Shown: in pieces, positions 26,600 to 34,557 of the stretch
Position numbering within the stretch: position 1 is the stretch's first letter
Layout: each line of letters begins with the position of its first letter
Source: Nitrospirota bacterium
GTDB taxonomy: Bacteria; Nitrospirota; Nitrospiria; SBBL01; JAADHI01
Length of the DNA stretch: 64,000 nt
Direction of reading: 5' to 3'
Assembly (NCBI GenBank): GCA_029261155.1
Contig: JAJDBW010000013.1
Span: forward strand, 1 to 64,000
Notes under the pieces: model-generated
Told to the model about the DNA's origin: nothing
The model's input: the letters and a program-made list of their open reading frames with translations, nothing else
Database searches by the model: none
Program-made: the position numbers and the translations under genes

Positions 26600-26914
26600 A
26601 TGAAAACAAAAATCTTAGGATTCATCGCCGCGTTCTTAGTATTTACAGGAAGCGCTATTGCAGGCATACCGGGCAGCATCTCGGGGGAAGTCACCCACAT
26701 TAAAGGAGAAATGGTGACAATTAAAATAAGCGCAGACAAGACGGAAAAATTTCATGTTGACCCAAAAAGCACTAAAAAAATAGGAAATATCGAAATTGGT
26801 GCTCAGGTCACAGCCGACGTAGATAAAGAAGGCCATGCCAAGTCAGTCACCGTAGTCAGTAACAAGAAGATGAAGATGAACAAAAATATGGACATGGACA
26901 TGGACAAGAAATAG
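26600..26914 (+). CDS. Small periplasmic protein, DUF5666-like
   Basis: A 104-residue protein with a signal peptide cleaved near GSAIA-GI. AGGAG sits eight bases before the ATG at 26600; the ATG at 26594 is too close to it. The mature part is a small beta barrel-like sequence (SGEVTHIKGEMVTIKISADK) resembling DUF5666-type proteins, ending in a Lys/Met/Asp-rich tail (repeats of NMDMDMDKK type) that might bind metal. A strong terminator follows 19 bases after the stop, so it is probably monocistronic. Confidence 0.7.
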   Translation: MKTKILGFIAAFLVFTGSAIAGIPGSISGEVTHIKGEMVTIKISADKTEKFHVDPKSTKKIGNIEIGAQVTADVDKEGHAKSVTVVSNKKMKMNKNMDMDMDKK

Positions 26915-26932
26915 AGCCAGATCGGCATGCGG

Positions 26933-26974
26933 CGGAACGGCGCTCAGAGATTCCAGCGCCGTTCCGTTTTTTTT
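26933..26974 (+). terminator. Strong intrinsic terminator
   Basis: Arms CGGAACGGCGCT (26933-26944) and AGCGCCGTTCCG (26955-26966) pair perfectly over 12 bases and are followed by eight T residues. It ends the transcript of the gene at 26600-26914. Confidence 0.92.
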
Positions 26975-27047
26975 CTCTAAAAATGCTTAGCATTTTGAGT
27001 CAAATACCTTGGAAACGACTTCCGATATTAAAGGAACCCTCTTCTGG

Positions 27048-27158
27048 CGATATGAGCAATAGTGAGCAGAAGACAATTGGTCTTACCCGTATGATACCGG
27101 TTCTGCGGATGAATTCCGATTACATTAAGGAGAGCAAAATGTGGATATTTAACATAAA
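27048..27158 (+). repeat. Duplicated leader, copy B
   Basis: Second copy of the leader at 25853-25963, in the same orientation and with the same spacing to the downstream start (27139). The predicted upstream peptides begin MSN and share MIP, LRMNSD and IKE; many base changes have accumulated elsewhere. Confidence 0.75.
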
Positions 27159-28248
27159 GAAGAACACTTTAAAGATGGGGTGGCTGGTCTTGCTGTCGGT
27201 CATTTTTATTTCAGGATGCGGTAGTGACAATAATAGCGCGGGAAGCGCCGCGGACGGGATCCTTCCAAGTGTGAGCGCCACAAACCCCGATGACGGAGCC
27301 ACTGGCGTTGCGATTAACCGGAAAATCAGGGCGACCTTCACGAAAGCAATGGATGCGGCCACAGTTACTTCTGCAACCTTCACTTTGGTGCAAGGCGCGA
27401 CACCGGTTTCTGGCACTGTAAGCTACGAAGGCACCACCGCGGTCTTTAGCCCCGCAAGTCCTCTGGTTTCCAATGCCGCTTTTACCGCAACCCTGAGCAC
27501 CGGGATTAAAGATACATCAGGTAATACGTTGGCAGCGAACAAATCCTGGAATTTTACGACCGGCGCCACGGCCGCCTCGGGACCCGAACCGCTTAACCTG
27601 GGGACGGCGGGTAATTATGTCATTCTTGCGAAAGCAGGGGTTTCCACCACGGGAACGACCGCAGTCGTGGGAGATATTGGCCTTAGCCCAGCGGCCGCGA
27701 GTTCCTTGACCGGTTTTTCGGAAACCCTCGACGCCACCGGCACCTTTTCAACCGCAGCGCAAGTGACCGGAAAATTATTCGCCGCCGACTACAGCCCTCC
27801 AAGCCCGACGCAACTGACCACAGCCGTCCTCGACATGCAAACCGCTTACACCGACGCCGCCGGACGGTCCTTACCCGACTTCACCGAACTGGGCGCAGGA
27901 AATATCGATGGCTTGACGCTTGTTCCGGGCCTCTACAAGTGGGGCACCGGTGTGACTGTTCCCATCGGGGTGACACTTTCGGGGGAGGCGAACGATGTCT
28001 GGATTTTTCAGATCGCGCAAGGTCTCGATCTTGGCAACGGCGCGATTGTCACCTTAAGCGGAGGCGCACAAGCCAAGAACGTCTTCTGGCAGGTCGCGGG
28101 TCAGGCGACTCTGGGAACGACATCCGATTTCAAGGGTATCCTTTTGTCTCAAACCTTGATTGCGCTGAATACCGGCGCAACGATGACAGGCAGGGCCTTG
28201 GCACAGACTGCAGTGACATTAGACGCCGCAGCTGTGACAGCACCCTAA
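27139..28248 (+). CDS. Lipoprotein with Ig-like and ice-binding-like (DUF3494) domains
   Basis: A 369-residue exported lipoprotein from the ATG at 27139 (AAGGAGAG upstream). The signal peptide ends LSVIFISGC, a lipobox. Residues about 38-140 form a Big_5 Ig-like domain; residues about 150-369 form a DUF3494 domain, the right-handed beta-helix fold first known from ice-binding proteins (LGTAGNYVILAKAGVSTTG, TGTTAVVGDIGLSP, NVFWQVAGQATLG and GRALAQTAVTLDAA). Many DUF3494 proteins are adhesins with no ice function, so the role is open. A terminator-like hairpin follows. The next gene is a second DUF3494 protein. Confidence 0.88.
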   Translation: MWIFNIKKNTLKMGWLVLLSVIFISGCGSDNNSAGSAADGILPSVSATNPDDGATGVAINRKIRATFTKAMDAATVTSATFTLVQGATPVSGTVSYEGTTAVFSPASPLVSNAAFTATLSTGIKDTSGNTLAANKSWNFTTGATAASGPEPLNLGTAGNYVILAKAGVSTTGTTAVVGDIGLSPAAASSLTGFSETLDATGTFSTAAQVTGKLFAADYSPPSPTQLTTAVLDMQTAYTDAAGRSLPDFTELGAGNIDGLTLVPGLYKWGTGVTVPIGVTLSGEANDVWIFQIAQGLDLGNGAIVTLSGGAQAKNVFWQVAGQATLGTTSDFKGILLSQTLIALNTGATMTGRALAQTAVTLDAAAVTAP

Positions 28249-28265
28249 TCCGGCAGGAACCTAGG

Positions 28266-28312
28266 GGAGACCTCCTTGTGTTTATTTATATGCCGGGAGG
28301 TCTCCATTGTTT
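28266..28312 (+). terminator. Intrinsic terminator after the Ig/DUF3494 gene
   Basis: Arms GGAGACCTCC (28266-28275) and GGAGGTCTCC (28296-28305) pair over ten bases with a 20-base AT-rich loop. They are followed by ATTGTTTTT. Confidence 0.75.
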
Positions 28313-28337
28313 TTAATTTTTAAAGGAGGGATATGAA

Positions 28338-29255
28338 TTGAGAAATTCAATAGCTCGACCGCTCATGCTCCCACGACTGGTCATCCAGCTTGTTGCCTTT
28401 GTTTCGTTCGCTGTGATTCTCTTCAAGCCTGGCCTAGGATTCGCTGTGCCCTTACTCGGTGTCGCGGAAAATTTCGCGGTTCTAGGCGGATCGGCAACAA
28501 CCAACACCGGCTCGACGACGCTTACCGGAGATTATGGCGTTTCACCAGGGACTTCGCTTGGCTTGGTGGGGGTTACCCTCACTGGCGCGTCCGCGGCCCA
28601 CCAGAATAATGCAGTTGCGGCCCAGGCACAGGCGGACTTGACCACAGCTTACACGGGTCTCCAAGGTCTGTTGCCCACGAGCGACTTGACGGGTCAGAAT
28701 CTCGGTGGAAGGACGCTCACCTCGGGTGTCTATTCTTTTGGGACCTCGGCTGACTTGACCGGAACACTCACCCTTGACGCCCAGAACCTCGCCAACGCCT
28801 TCTTCGTTTTTCAGATCGGGACGACGCTGACCACCGCAAGCGGCCCGGGCGGCGCGGTGGTTCAATTCCTCAATCCCGGTCTAAATAATGCCGTCTACTG
28901 GGCGGTGGGCAGCGCCGCGACCCTAGGAACAGGCACAGCCTTCCTTGGAAATATTCTCGCGCTCAACCAAATCGCCCTGCAAACCGGCGCCACGATTGGC
29001 TGCGGGAGGGCCTTAAACCAAACGCCGGGTCCGGTGACGATGGATACCAACACCATCTCCATCGGCTGCGAGGGCTTTACCGGCCAGGGGAGCAGCCAGG
29101 GCCTAAGCGGCGGCCTTGTGCTTGACAGTAGTGGCCGCATCGCGGATGTGACAGGCCGTCCCTTAGCCGCCGCCAGGATCCCCGAACCCAGCACATTCGT
29201 GTTACTGGGTATGGGGCTAGCCGGGATGATCGCTTGGAGAAAAAGGACAGCGTAA
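28338..29255 (+). CDS. PEP-CTERM protein with ice-binding-like (DUF3494) domain
   Basis: A 305-residue exported protein. The TTG start at 28338 is supported by AAAGGAGG at good spacing; the nearer ATG at 28333 stops after two codons. A signal peptide precedes [15 protein letters not shown]. The DUF3494 fold follows, with [27 protein letters not shown] and [14 protein letters not shown]. The C-terminus is a PEP-CTERM sorting signal: PEPST, a hydrophobic helix [13 protein letters not shown] and a basic RKR end. This implies an exosortase elsewhere in the genome that handles it with exopolysaccharide export. It is a surface or biofilm-associated protein by inference. Confidence 0.88.
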   Translation: MRNSIARPLMLPRLVIQLVAFVSFAVILFKPGLGFAVPLLGVAENFAVLGGSATTNTGSTTLTGDYGVSPGTSLGLVGVTLTGASAAHQNNAVAAQAQADLTTAYTGLQGLLPTSDLTGQNLGGRTLTSGVYSFGTSADLTGTLTLDAQNLANAFFVFQIGTTLTTASGPGGAVVQFLNPGLNNAVYWAVGSAATLGTGTAFLGNILALNQIALQTGATIGCGRALNQTPGPVTMDTNTISIGCEGFTGQGSSQGLSGGLVLDSSGRIADVTGRPLAAARIPEPSTFVLLGMGLAGMIAWRKRTA

Positions 29256-29387
29256 AGAAGGGCACCGGATAAGAAAATGCGATGAATCTCTTGCCTGTTT
29301 CACCACGGGAACCGCGAGGATTGTCTCGCGGATCAACGATGTCTTTAGGCAGGAGACACTTTAAAATCAGGATATACGGAGGGTTGT

Positions 29388-29591
29388 ATGAACTGGGATC
29401 AAATCGAAGGCAATTGGAAGCAGTTTAAAGGTGAAGTGAAGGAGAAGTGGGGAAAACTTACGGATGATGATCTGGACCTCATCAGCGGAAAGAAAGATAA
29501 AATGATCGGCAAGCTTCAGGAAAAATATGGGATCGCCCAAAACGAGGCGGAAGCGCAGTTGAAAAAATTCCAGGAACAGAATCGAACATAG
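29388..29591 (+). CDS. CsbD-family stress protein
   Basis: A 67-residue protein with the full CsbD pattern: MNWDQIEGNWKQFKGEVKEK, a LTDDDLDLISGK centre and an amphipathic C-terminal helix. GGAGGG lies five bases before the ATG. CsbD proteins are strongly induced by general stress in many bacteria; their biochemical role is unknown. It sits between envelope protein genes. A small CCGCGAG/CTCGCGG hairpin lies in the 132-base leader. Confidence 0.93.
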   Translation: MNWDQIEGNWKQFKGEVKEKWGKLTDDDLDLISGKKDKMIGKLQEKYGIAQNEAEAQLKKFQEQNRT

Positions 29592-29685
29592 GCGAAACAC
29601 CATCTATTTACAGCATGGGTCTGGATGCGCCCCGATTGAGATCAAGAGTATTTTTAACAGACAAGCCCAAACAAGGAGAGTAAAA

Positions 29686-31344
29686 ATGAAAAGAACAAAC
29701 GCCCTGGTTTCCATAGGTCTCGCGATGGCAGTGATCGTTGCAAGCGGCTGCGCATCACAACCTAAACTGACACACCAACAAATTGTGAATCAATACCAAG
29801 AAGTGGGTCAACTTGAATCGGGACTCCAAGAGGCCAGAATCCAAGGCGCTGAATTGCTTGCGCCGGAAAGCTACACCAAGGCCAACACTTCCCTAAATCG
29901 TGCCATGAGCGCAGCCCGTAACAACAAGGCTGAAGTTGCAAAAATGGCTGCGGAAGAAGGCTTACAAACAATGGAAAAACTCAATCGTGATACTGCAAGC
30001 AGCCGAGAAATCCTGGCTGAGGTGTTAAATACGCGTAAGCGCGCTTATGATGCCGGAGCCAAAACCCTGAAGGGTGATAAAGTCGCAGACTTGGACGAAG
30101 ACCTTCAAGAAACCGCAGCACTGGTCGAAAATGGCGATATTGAACAGGCGAAACAGCGCCGTCCAAAGCTGATCGCAGGATATGCACATCTTGAATTGGT
30201 CGCCTTGAAACAGGGTACCGTCGAGCAGGCCAAAGCCGCCATTGCCAATGCAAAACAGCAAGGTGCAAAGAAATATGCCGCCAAAACGATTGCCCAGGCT
30301 GAAGAGGAGCTGGCGCTCGCCGTATCCATTCTGGATGCCGACCGAACCCAAACCGATAAGGCCGATCTGCATGCCAAAAAAACAAAATGGCTGGCGGAAC
30401 AAAGCGCCGCGATTACAGAAACGATTAAGGACTTTGATCGTCGCGACTACACAATGGAAGATGTGGTGCTATGGCATCAACAGCAGCTGGGCACAGTCAA
30501 CCAACCCTTAGGCGGCCAACTTCCCTTTAACGAACCCAGCGACAAAGCCGTACTCACTTTAAAAGGTGAAGTGAGCAGGGTGATGGATGAGAGAGATGTG
30601 GCGCGTAATCAGTTACAACAAGCAGAGACGGAATCAGAAGCCCGCCTTATGGATGCAACGAATAAAATGAATTCAGTTATGTCTGCCAACAAAGAAGAGC
30701 TGCAGAAACTACGCACTCAGCATGAGCAGCAGTTGGCCACAACAGAAAAAGAGCGTTTGGCCTTAGAAAAAAAGGATCTTATCGCCCAACAAAACGCAGA
30801 CAAGCAGATTGCTGCACTGAAATCTGCCAATCAGGAAGAATTGGAAAAACTACGGATGCGGGAAGAAAAAAAGTTGGCGAGTCGCGAAAAAGAGCGCCTG
30901 GCTTTTGAGCAAAAGGATCAGGCTGAGCAACAAAAATTTGAAACCATACAAACCATGTTTACTGTGAATGAAGCCAACGTCTATCGGCAGCGAAAGAATA
31001 TTCTGATTTCTGTTCATGGGTTTCAGTTTCCATCTGGGCAGAGCGAAATCGAGGCGAATAACTTTCCGATGATGAATAAAATCGTTAATGCAATCAAAAC
31101 CTTTCCCAATGCGCGTATTGAGGTGTCCGGGCATTCTGATTCGAGAGGAACGGACAGCACCAACCAAAAACTCTCGGAATTGCGGGCCGAAAAAGTCGCC
31201 AAATTCTTAACGGAAGTCGGTGGCGTGGCGCCAACTCACATCCTATCGCGTGGTTTTGGTGAAAGTAAGCCTGTCTCTTCCAATGAGACCCAGGAAGGTC
31301 GTGCTGAAAACCGACGTATAGAGATTCAAATCCTGAATGACTAA
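29686..31344 (+). CDS. OmpA-family lipoprotein with DUF4398-like helical region
   Basis: A 552-residue outer-membrane lipoprotein. The signal peptide ends VIVASGC, a lipobox. Residues about 25-260 are a helical DUF4398-like region. Residues 290-430 form a long coiled coil rich in Lys, Glu and Gln. Residues 440-550 form an OmpA domain with FQFPSGQSEIE, IEVSGHSDSRGTD and GRAENRRIEI, which binds peptidoglycan diaminopimelate. The coiled coil would span the periplasm and tie the outer membrane to the cell wall. AAGGAGAG precedes the ATG at 29686. It follows csbD by 94 bases and may share envelope-stress control. Confidence 0.92.
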   Translation: MKRTNALVSIGLAMAVIVASGCASQPKLTHQQIVNQYQEVGQLESGLQEARIQGAELLAPESYTKANTSLNRAMSAARNNKAEVAKMAAEEGLQTMEKLNRDTASSREILAEVLNTRKRAYDAGAKTLKGDKVADLDEDLQETAALVENGDIEQAKQRRPKLIAGYAHLELVALKQGTVEQAKAAIANAKQQGAKKYAAKTIAQAEEELALAVSILDADRTQTDKADLHAKKTKWLAEQSAAITETIKDFDRRDYTMEDVVLWHQQQLGTVNQPLGGQLPFNEPSDKAVLTLKGEVSRVMDERDVARNQLQQAETESEARLMDATNKMNSVMSANKEELQKLRTQHEQQLATTEKERLALEKKDLIAQQNADKQIAALKSANQEELEKLRMREEKKLASREKERLAFEQKDQAEQQKFETIQTMFTVNEANVYRQRKNILISVHGFQFPSGQSEIEANNFPMMNKIVNAIKTFPNARIEVSGHSDSRGTDSTNQKLSELRAEKVAKFLTEVGGVAPTHILSRGFGESKPVSSNETQEGRAENRRIEIQILND

Positions 31345-31502
31345 AGCCTGTAACGGCCTTCGCCTAAAAACCAAAGGGAAATGCGTCGTCAACAACATGA
31401 CCGTCGACAAGACGATATCGAAGAATAACTAAACAGGCGACGCCCGGACGGCGAGTGAGAACGGTCGTCCGCCGGTCGCGAGTCGAAGCAAAGGAGGATC
31501 GT

Positions 31503-31652
31503 ATGTTGTGGACAATTTCTATTGTGCTCATCGTTTTGTGGGCGCTGGGTTTGGTGAGCAGTTACACAATGGGTGGGTATATTCACATCCTGCTCCTCTT
31601 GGCCATTATCAGCGTCCTGGTCAACATCATTCAGGGCCGCAGAATCGTGTGA
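31503..31652 (+). CDS. Small lmo0937-type membrane protein
   Basis: A 49-residue protein with two hydrophobic helices and the family pattern MLWTISIVLIVLWALGLVSS, YTMGGYIHILLLLAII and an NIIQGRR end. AAAGGAGG lies five bases before the ATG at 31503. Family members are found next to stress genes, and function is unknown. It lies between the OmpA gene and a DUF3185-like protein. Confidence 0.88.
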   Translation: MLWTISIVLIVLWALGLVSSYTMGGYIHILLLLAIISVLVNIIQGRRIV

Positions 31653-31701
31653 CATTGCAGAACCGCGTCAATAGCATCAACCTCAGAAAGGGTTTAGTCA
31701 T

Positions 31702-31923
31702 ATGAAGACAAACACATTGTTCGCCATTATCCTCATCGGGGTGGGCATTATGGCATTTGCCTATCAAGGCATTTCCTACACAACTCGAGAGAAAGCCATC
31801 GATCTCGGACCGCTCCACTTAACGACCGATAAGACGAGGACCCTTCCGCTTCCGCCGATCGTCGGCGCAATCTCATTGGTCGGTGGCATCGCCTTGCTAG
31901 CCATGGCTAGAAAAAAGGCCTGA
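31702..31923 (+). CDS. DUF3185-like small membrane protein
   Basis: A 73-residue protein with two membrane helices (LFAIILIGVGIMAFAYQGIS and VGAISLVGGIALLAM) joined by an external segment YTTREKAIDLGPLHLT that is typical of this family. It begins at ATG 31702. It follows the lmo0937-type gene by 49 bases and is probably cotranscribed. Its role is unknown; related genes often occur with stress and envelope genes as here. Confidence 0.8.
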   Translation: MKTNTLFAIILIGVGIMAFAYQGISYTTREKAIDLGPLHLTTDKTRTLPLPPIVGAISLVGGIALLAMARKKA

Positions 31924-32080
31924 TTTGTTGGGAAAAGAGTTTCTGTGAAATCAACTTGCGCGATTTCGAAAGAGTCGGCCGGCTTCCTTCATCAATCCAG
32001 GGTAATGACGGAAGTCTATGACGAAGATCGGTTTTCTATCGGGCATCCTGAGGTGAAAATTACTCGGAATAAATGTTCAA

Positions 32081-32103
32081 AACTGAGCAATTTTGACCAG
32101 ACT
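32081..32103 (+). promoter_or_regulatory. CRP-like operator upstream of the zinc-ribbon gene
   Basis: Contains TGAGC-AATTTT-GACCA (32084-32099). The 23 bases equal those at 23983-24005 in reverse orientation. A CATAAT hexamer at 32121-32126 predicts a start near 32133, so the dyad centre (32091.5) lies at about -41.5, as for class II Crp/Fnr activation. Confidence 0.5.
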
Positions 32104-32188
32104 GAATGGACTTCTTTGGGCATAATCTTGAAAATATGAGAAACACACCGCTCCGATTAACTGTCCACCTCGGTACAAGGATTTGTCT

Positions 32189-32419
32189 ATGATCTGTCCA
32201 AAATGTGAATACCAGCAATATCAGGAGCGGATATATACCAATCAGGGTGCGGTATCGCTCTGGAAATGCATCGCCTGCGGGAATGCGACTGATGAGGTCA
32301 TCCTAAGAAACCGTGAAAGGCAAAATAATAATGAGCGCGAGACTCGGCCGAGGCTTTTTCCACTTCCGCGGAGGCAGGCGCGTGTGAAGGCAAAATCAAA
32401 GGTAAGCCAGGCCGTTTAA
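32189..32419 (+). CDS. Small zinc-ribbon protein
   Basis: A 76-residue protein with two CxxC pairs (MICPKC and CIAC) spaced as in a treble-clef or ribbon zinc site, then a basic Arg/Lys-rich tail (RLFPLPRRQARVKAKSK) that could bind nucleic acid. The ATG at 32189 has AAGGA seven bases upstream; an in-frame TTG at 32183 is less likely. A CRP-like site lies about 100 bases upstream. Function is not recognisable. Confidence 0.6.
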   Translation: MICPKCEYQQYQERIYTNQGAVSLWKCIACGNATDEVILRNRERQNNNERETRPRLFPLPRRQARVKAKSKVSQAV

Positions 32420-33523
32420 AGAGAGTATTCATAATGATCGATACGGCAATAAATTTCTTCAACCATATTTCGGTTTCGCCCTTCCTCCTTTGGCCAGTTC
32501 GGGTTATCGTCCTTGCCTCGCTGCACTGCCTTGTCTTGAAAATCGGGTTGCTTTTCAAGTCTCAAAAAATAGCGTACTCCGCCCACATCTCGATTAACGG
32601 ACCTTCATGCCAATAAAGGAATCAATCGAGACCGTTAATTTGAATGCCGATCTCCCTGTCAACGTAAGTCCATCGAGGCGCGTCGCATAGTAACCTAGTT
32701 GTCAAAGGCCGAGGCAGTGATAGAGACATCATCCGCCGACTCCGAGAAGAGACTGGAGCTCTAGCCTGTCTAGATGTGTTTGGCGTTTTTCACAAAAAAT
32801 TTCGATGTTCGTCTTGAATAAGCACCCATTTTCGGGGCAATCGAACACGGTTTGTTTTACGACACGCCGTTTTTCCTCCGCTTGCGATTCATCATGGTTA
32901 TTGTTTGTGATGGAGGGAGGGAAAACACAAAATACCTACCACTCTCTTTTTGGTCGATTCGAGGCCCAATTGAGAGATCGGCCACTATTATCCAGTGATC
33001 CAGAAACGCGCTCCCAATATTTGGAATCTTTTACGGACGCTATTCCCTCAATGAATGTCCTGTATGTAAAAATAAGATCCTATGTCGCATCCGGTCTTTG
33101 GGGTCTTAAAGATCTATCCCGTTCAGTAATGAAAAGACAGAGCAATGAATTGCGGTTGTAAGTCTGGATGAATTAGCGTGAATCGAAAAGCTGATACGGG
33201 AAGTAATATCCGCCTTAAAGGCATTCCTATTGTTGTAAGATTTTTATAAAATTAAAAGCCCAAAAACTTGATTCTTGAAAGGCAACCTAAAATATCGTTC
33301 TCGTTATTCGCTTTCTATTATTAATGATTTATGTTTCTATAGAAAAATTATTTGTGATGCTGGATTGAACCCGTTTATGAAAATGCGGCCATTCCCGTAG
33401 GCCTCCAATCAAATTCCTTAATGACAGAAAGCAAATTGGCTTATTGTGGTGTCCACGCATCAATACTGAGGTAGAAATAAACAGAGTCTGACCACCTTAT
33501 CAAACGAACAGAGGAGGAAGGAA
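32420..33523. other. 1.1-kb region without a supported gene
   Basis: AT-rich compared with neighbours. Short open frames at 32434-32616 and 32805-33161 lack a ribosome site and recognisable content, so I do not call them. No strong hairpin or direct repeat was seen. It may hold decayed sequence between the stress cluster and the next secreted protein. Confidence 0.5.
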
Positions 33524-34147
33524 ATGAGGACAAAACACATGAACATGAAAATTTCAGGCTTTAAATCGAACCTGACTCGCCTGGTGCGGCCTAATGCATT
33601 GCAAACGGCGATGTCTGCATTTTTTGTAGCACTAATGCTCTTATCTCCTTTTTCGGAAGCTAGCGCCGAAGTCTCGTTAATCATCGACGATGCCGGCCAA
33701 ATGACAGGTGCTACCGGAGTTACCGTCGGCACCACTATCTTTGATGTGTCATTCCTAGATGGAAGCTGCCTGGACCGCTTCTCCGGTTGTGATGACCCAG
33801 GGAATTTCACGTTCACAACCTTAGAGGATGCAAGCTTAGCGGCTGCCGCGTTGGAAGCTACGGTTTTTTTAGATGGTAAGAAAGGTAACTTCGATTCGAT
33901 TCCCTCCAAGGTACAAGGATGTACAAGTCCGATTACCGCCTGCTCCGTCATAACGCCTTACGGTTTCTCTGCGGATTCTCCTGATGAAATCAGCGCAGTT
34001 AGTTTTGTTAACGCACCAAAGAAAATGGAGGTCGGCCCGATCACGGGCGCAAGTGATTTCGTGGCTCCGGACCGGATTAAGGACAAGAAGACCACTCCTG
34101 TAATCAGCGTATGGGCGGTGTGGTCGTCTACGACTTCTAAGCCCTAA
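33524..34147 (+). CDS. Secreted protein resembling PEP-CTERM-family ectodomains
   Basis: A 207-residue protein with a long n-region and signal peptide ending SPFSEASA. GAGGAGGAAGGA immediately precedes the ATG. The mature part begins with a GVTVGTTIFDVSFLDGSC segment and a Cys pair (SCLDRFSGCDD), a pattern I associate with PEP-CTERM proteins. Here the C-terminal PEP anchor is missing: it ends VWSSTTSKP. Two more Cys pairs probably form disulfides. Function is unknown. The following 410 bases have no supported gene. Confidence 0.7.
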   Translation: MRTKHMNMKISGFKSNLTRLVRPNALQTAMSAFFVALMLLSPFSEASAEVSLIIDDAGQMTGATGVTVGTTIFDVSFLDGSCLDRFSGCDDPGNFTFTTLEDASLAAAALEATVFLDGKKGNFDSIPSKVQGCTSPITACSVITPYGFSADSPDEISAVSFVNAPKKMEVGPITGASDFVAPDRIKDKKTTPVISVWAVWSSTTSKP

Positions 34148-34383
34148 CACACGTTCACCTTATTGGGCGCTCGGTAGCCGAGTTGTTGTCTTCCGAAGGT
34201 TCTGAAAACATGGGAGCTCGCGTCAAGCATGTTGGGTGTTCTAAAGTTCAATGCCTTTCCCCGGGATGTGAGCTTCAATTAGAGAACAAAAAATATACTC
34301 ACCGTCCAAGCGTTTATTTTTCAGAGAAGATTTGAGTTCTGCCCTGCCTATTAGTGTAGATGTAGGTTCCAGACATCGGAATT

Positions 34384-34423
34384 CTTCGAATGGCACGCCG
34401 AACGCTTGAAGCGCCATTCGAAG
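34384..34423. repeat. 11-bp perfect inverted repeat in the gap 34148-34557
   Basis: Arms CTTCGAATGGC (34384-34394) and GCCATTCGAAG (34413-34423) pair perfectly around an 18-base loop. A related ATTCGAATGG-GCGC stretch recurs near 34494. No T-run follows. The rest of the 410-base gap, between the convergent ends of the secreted protein and the ETF-QO gene, shows no gene. Confidence 0.65.
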
Positions 34424-34557
34424 GCGCTCTTCAAAATGCGTAACGGCGTAAATTCAGCAATGCCATTTGATAAGGATGTGTAACTTTATTTGATTCGAAT
34501 GGTGCGCTTACGGGAAGAGGTCAGCATTTTGCATCTAGAAGGAATATAAGGTTTTTA

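Noticed and set aside
32805-33161. 118-residue open frame
   Set aside because: No ribosome site, no recognisable domain, mixed composition unlike neighbouring proteins, in an AT-rich gap.
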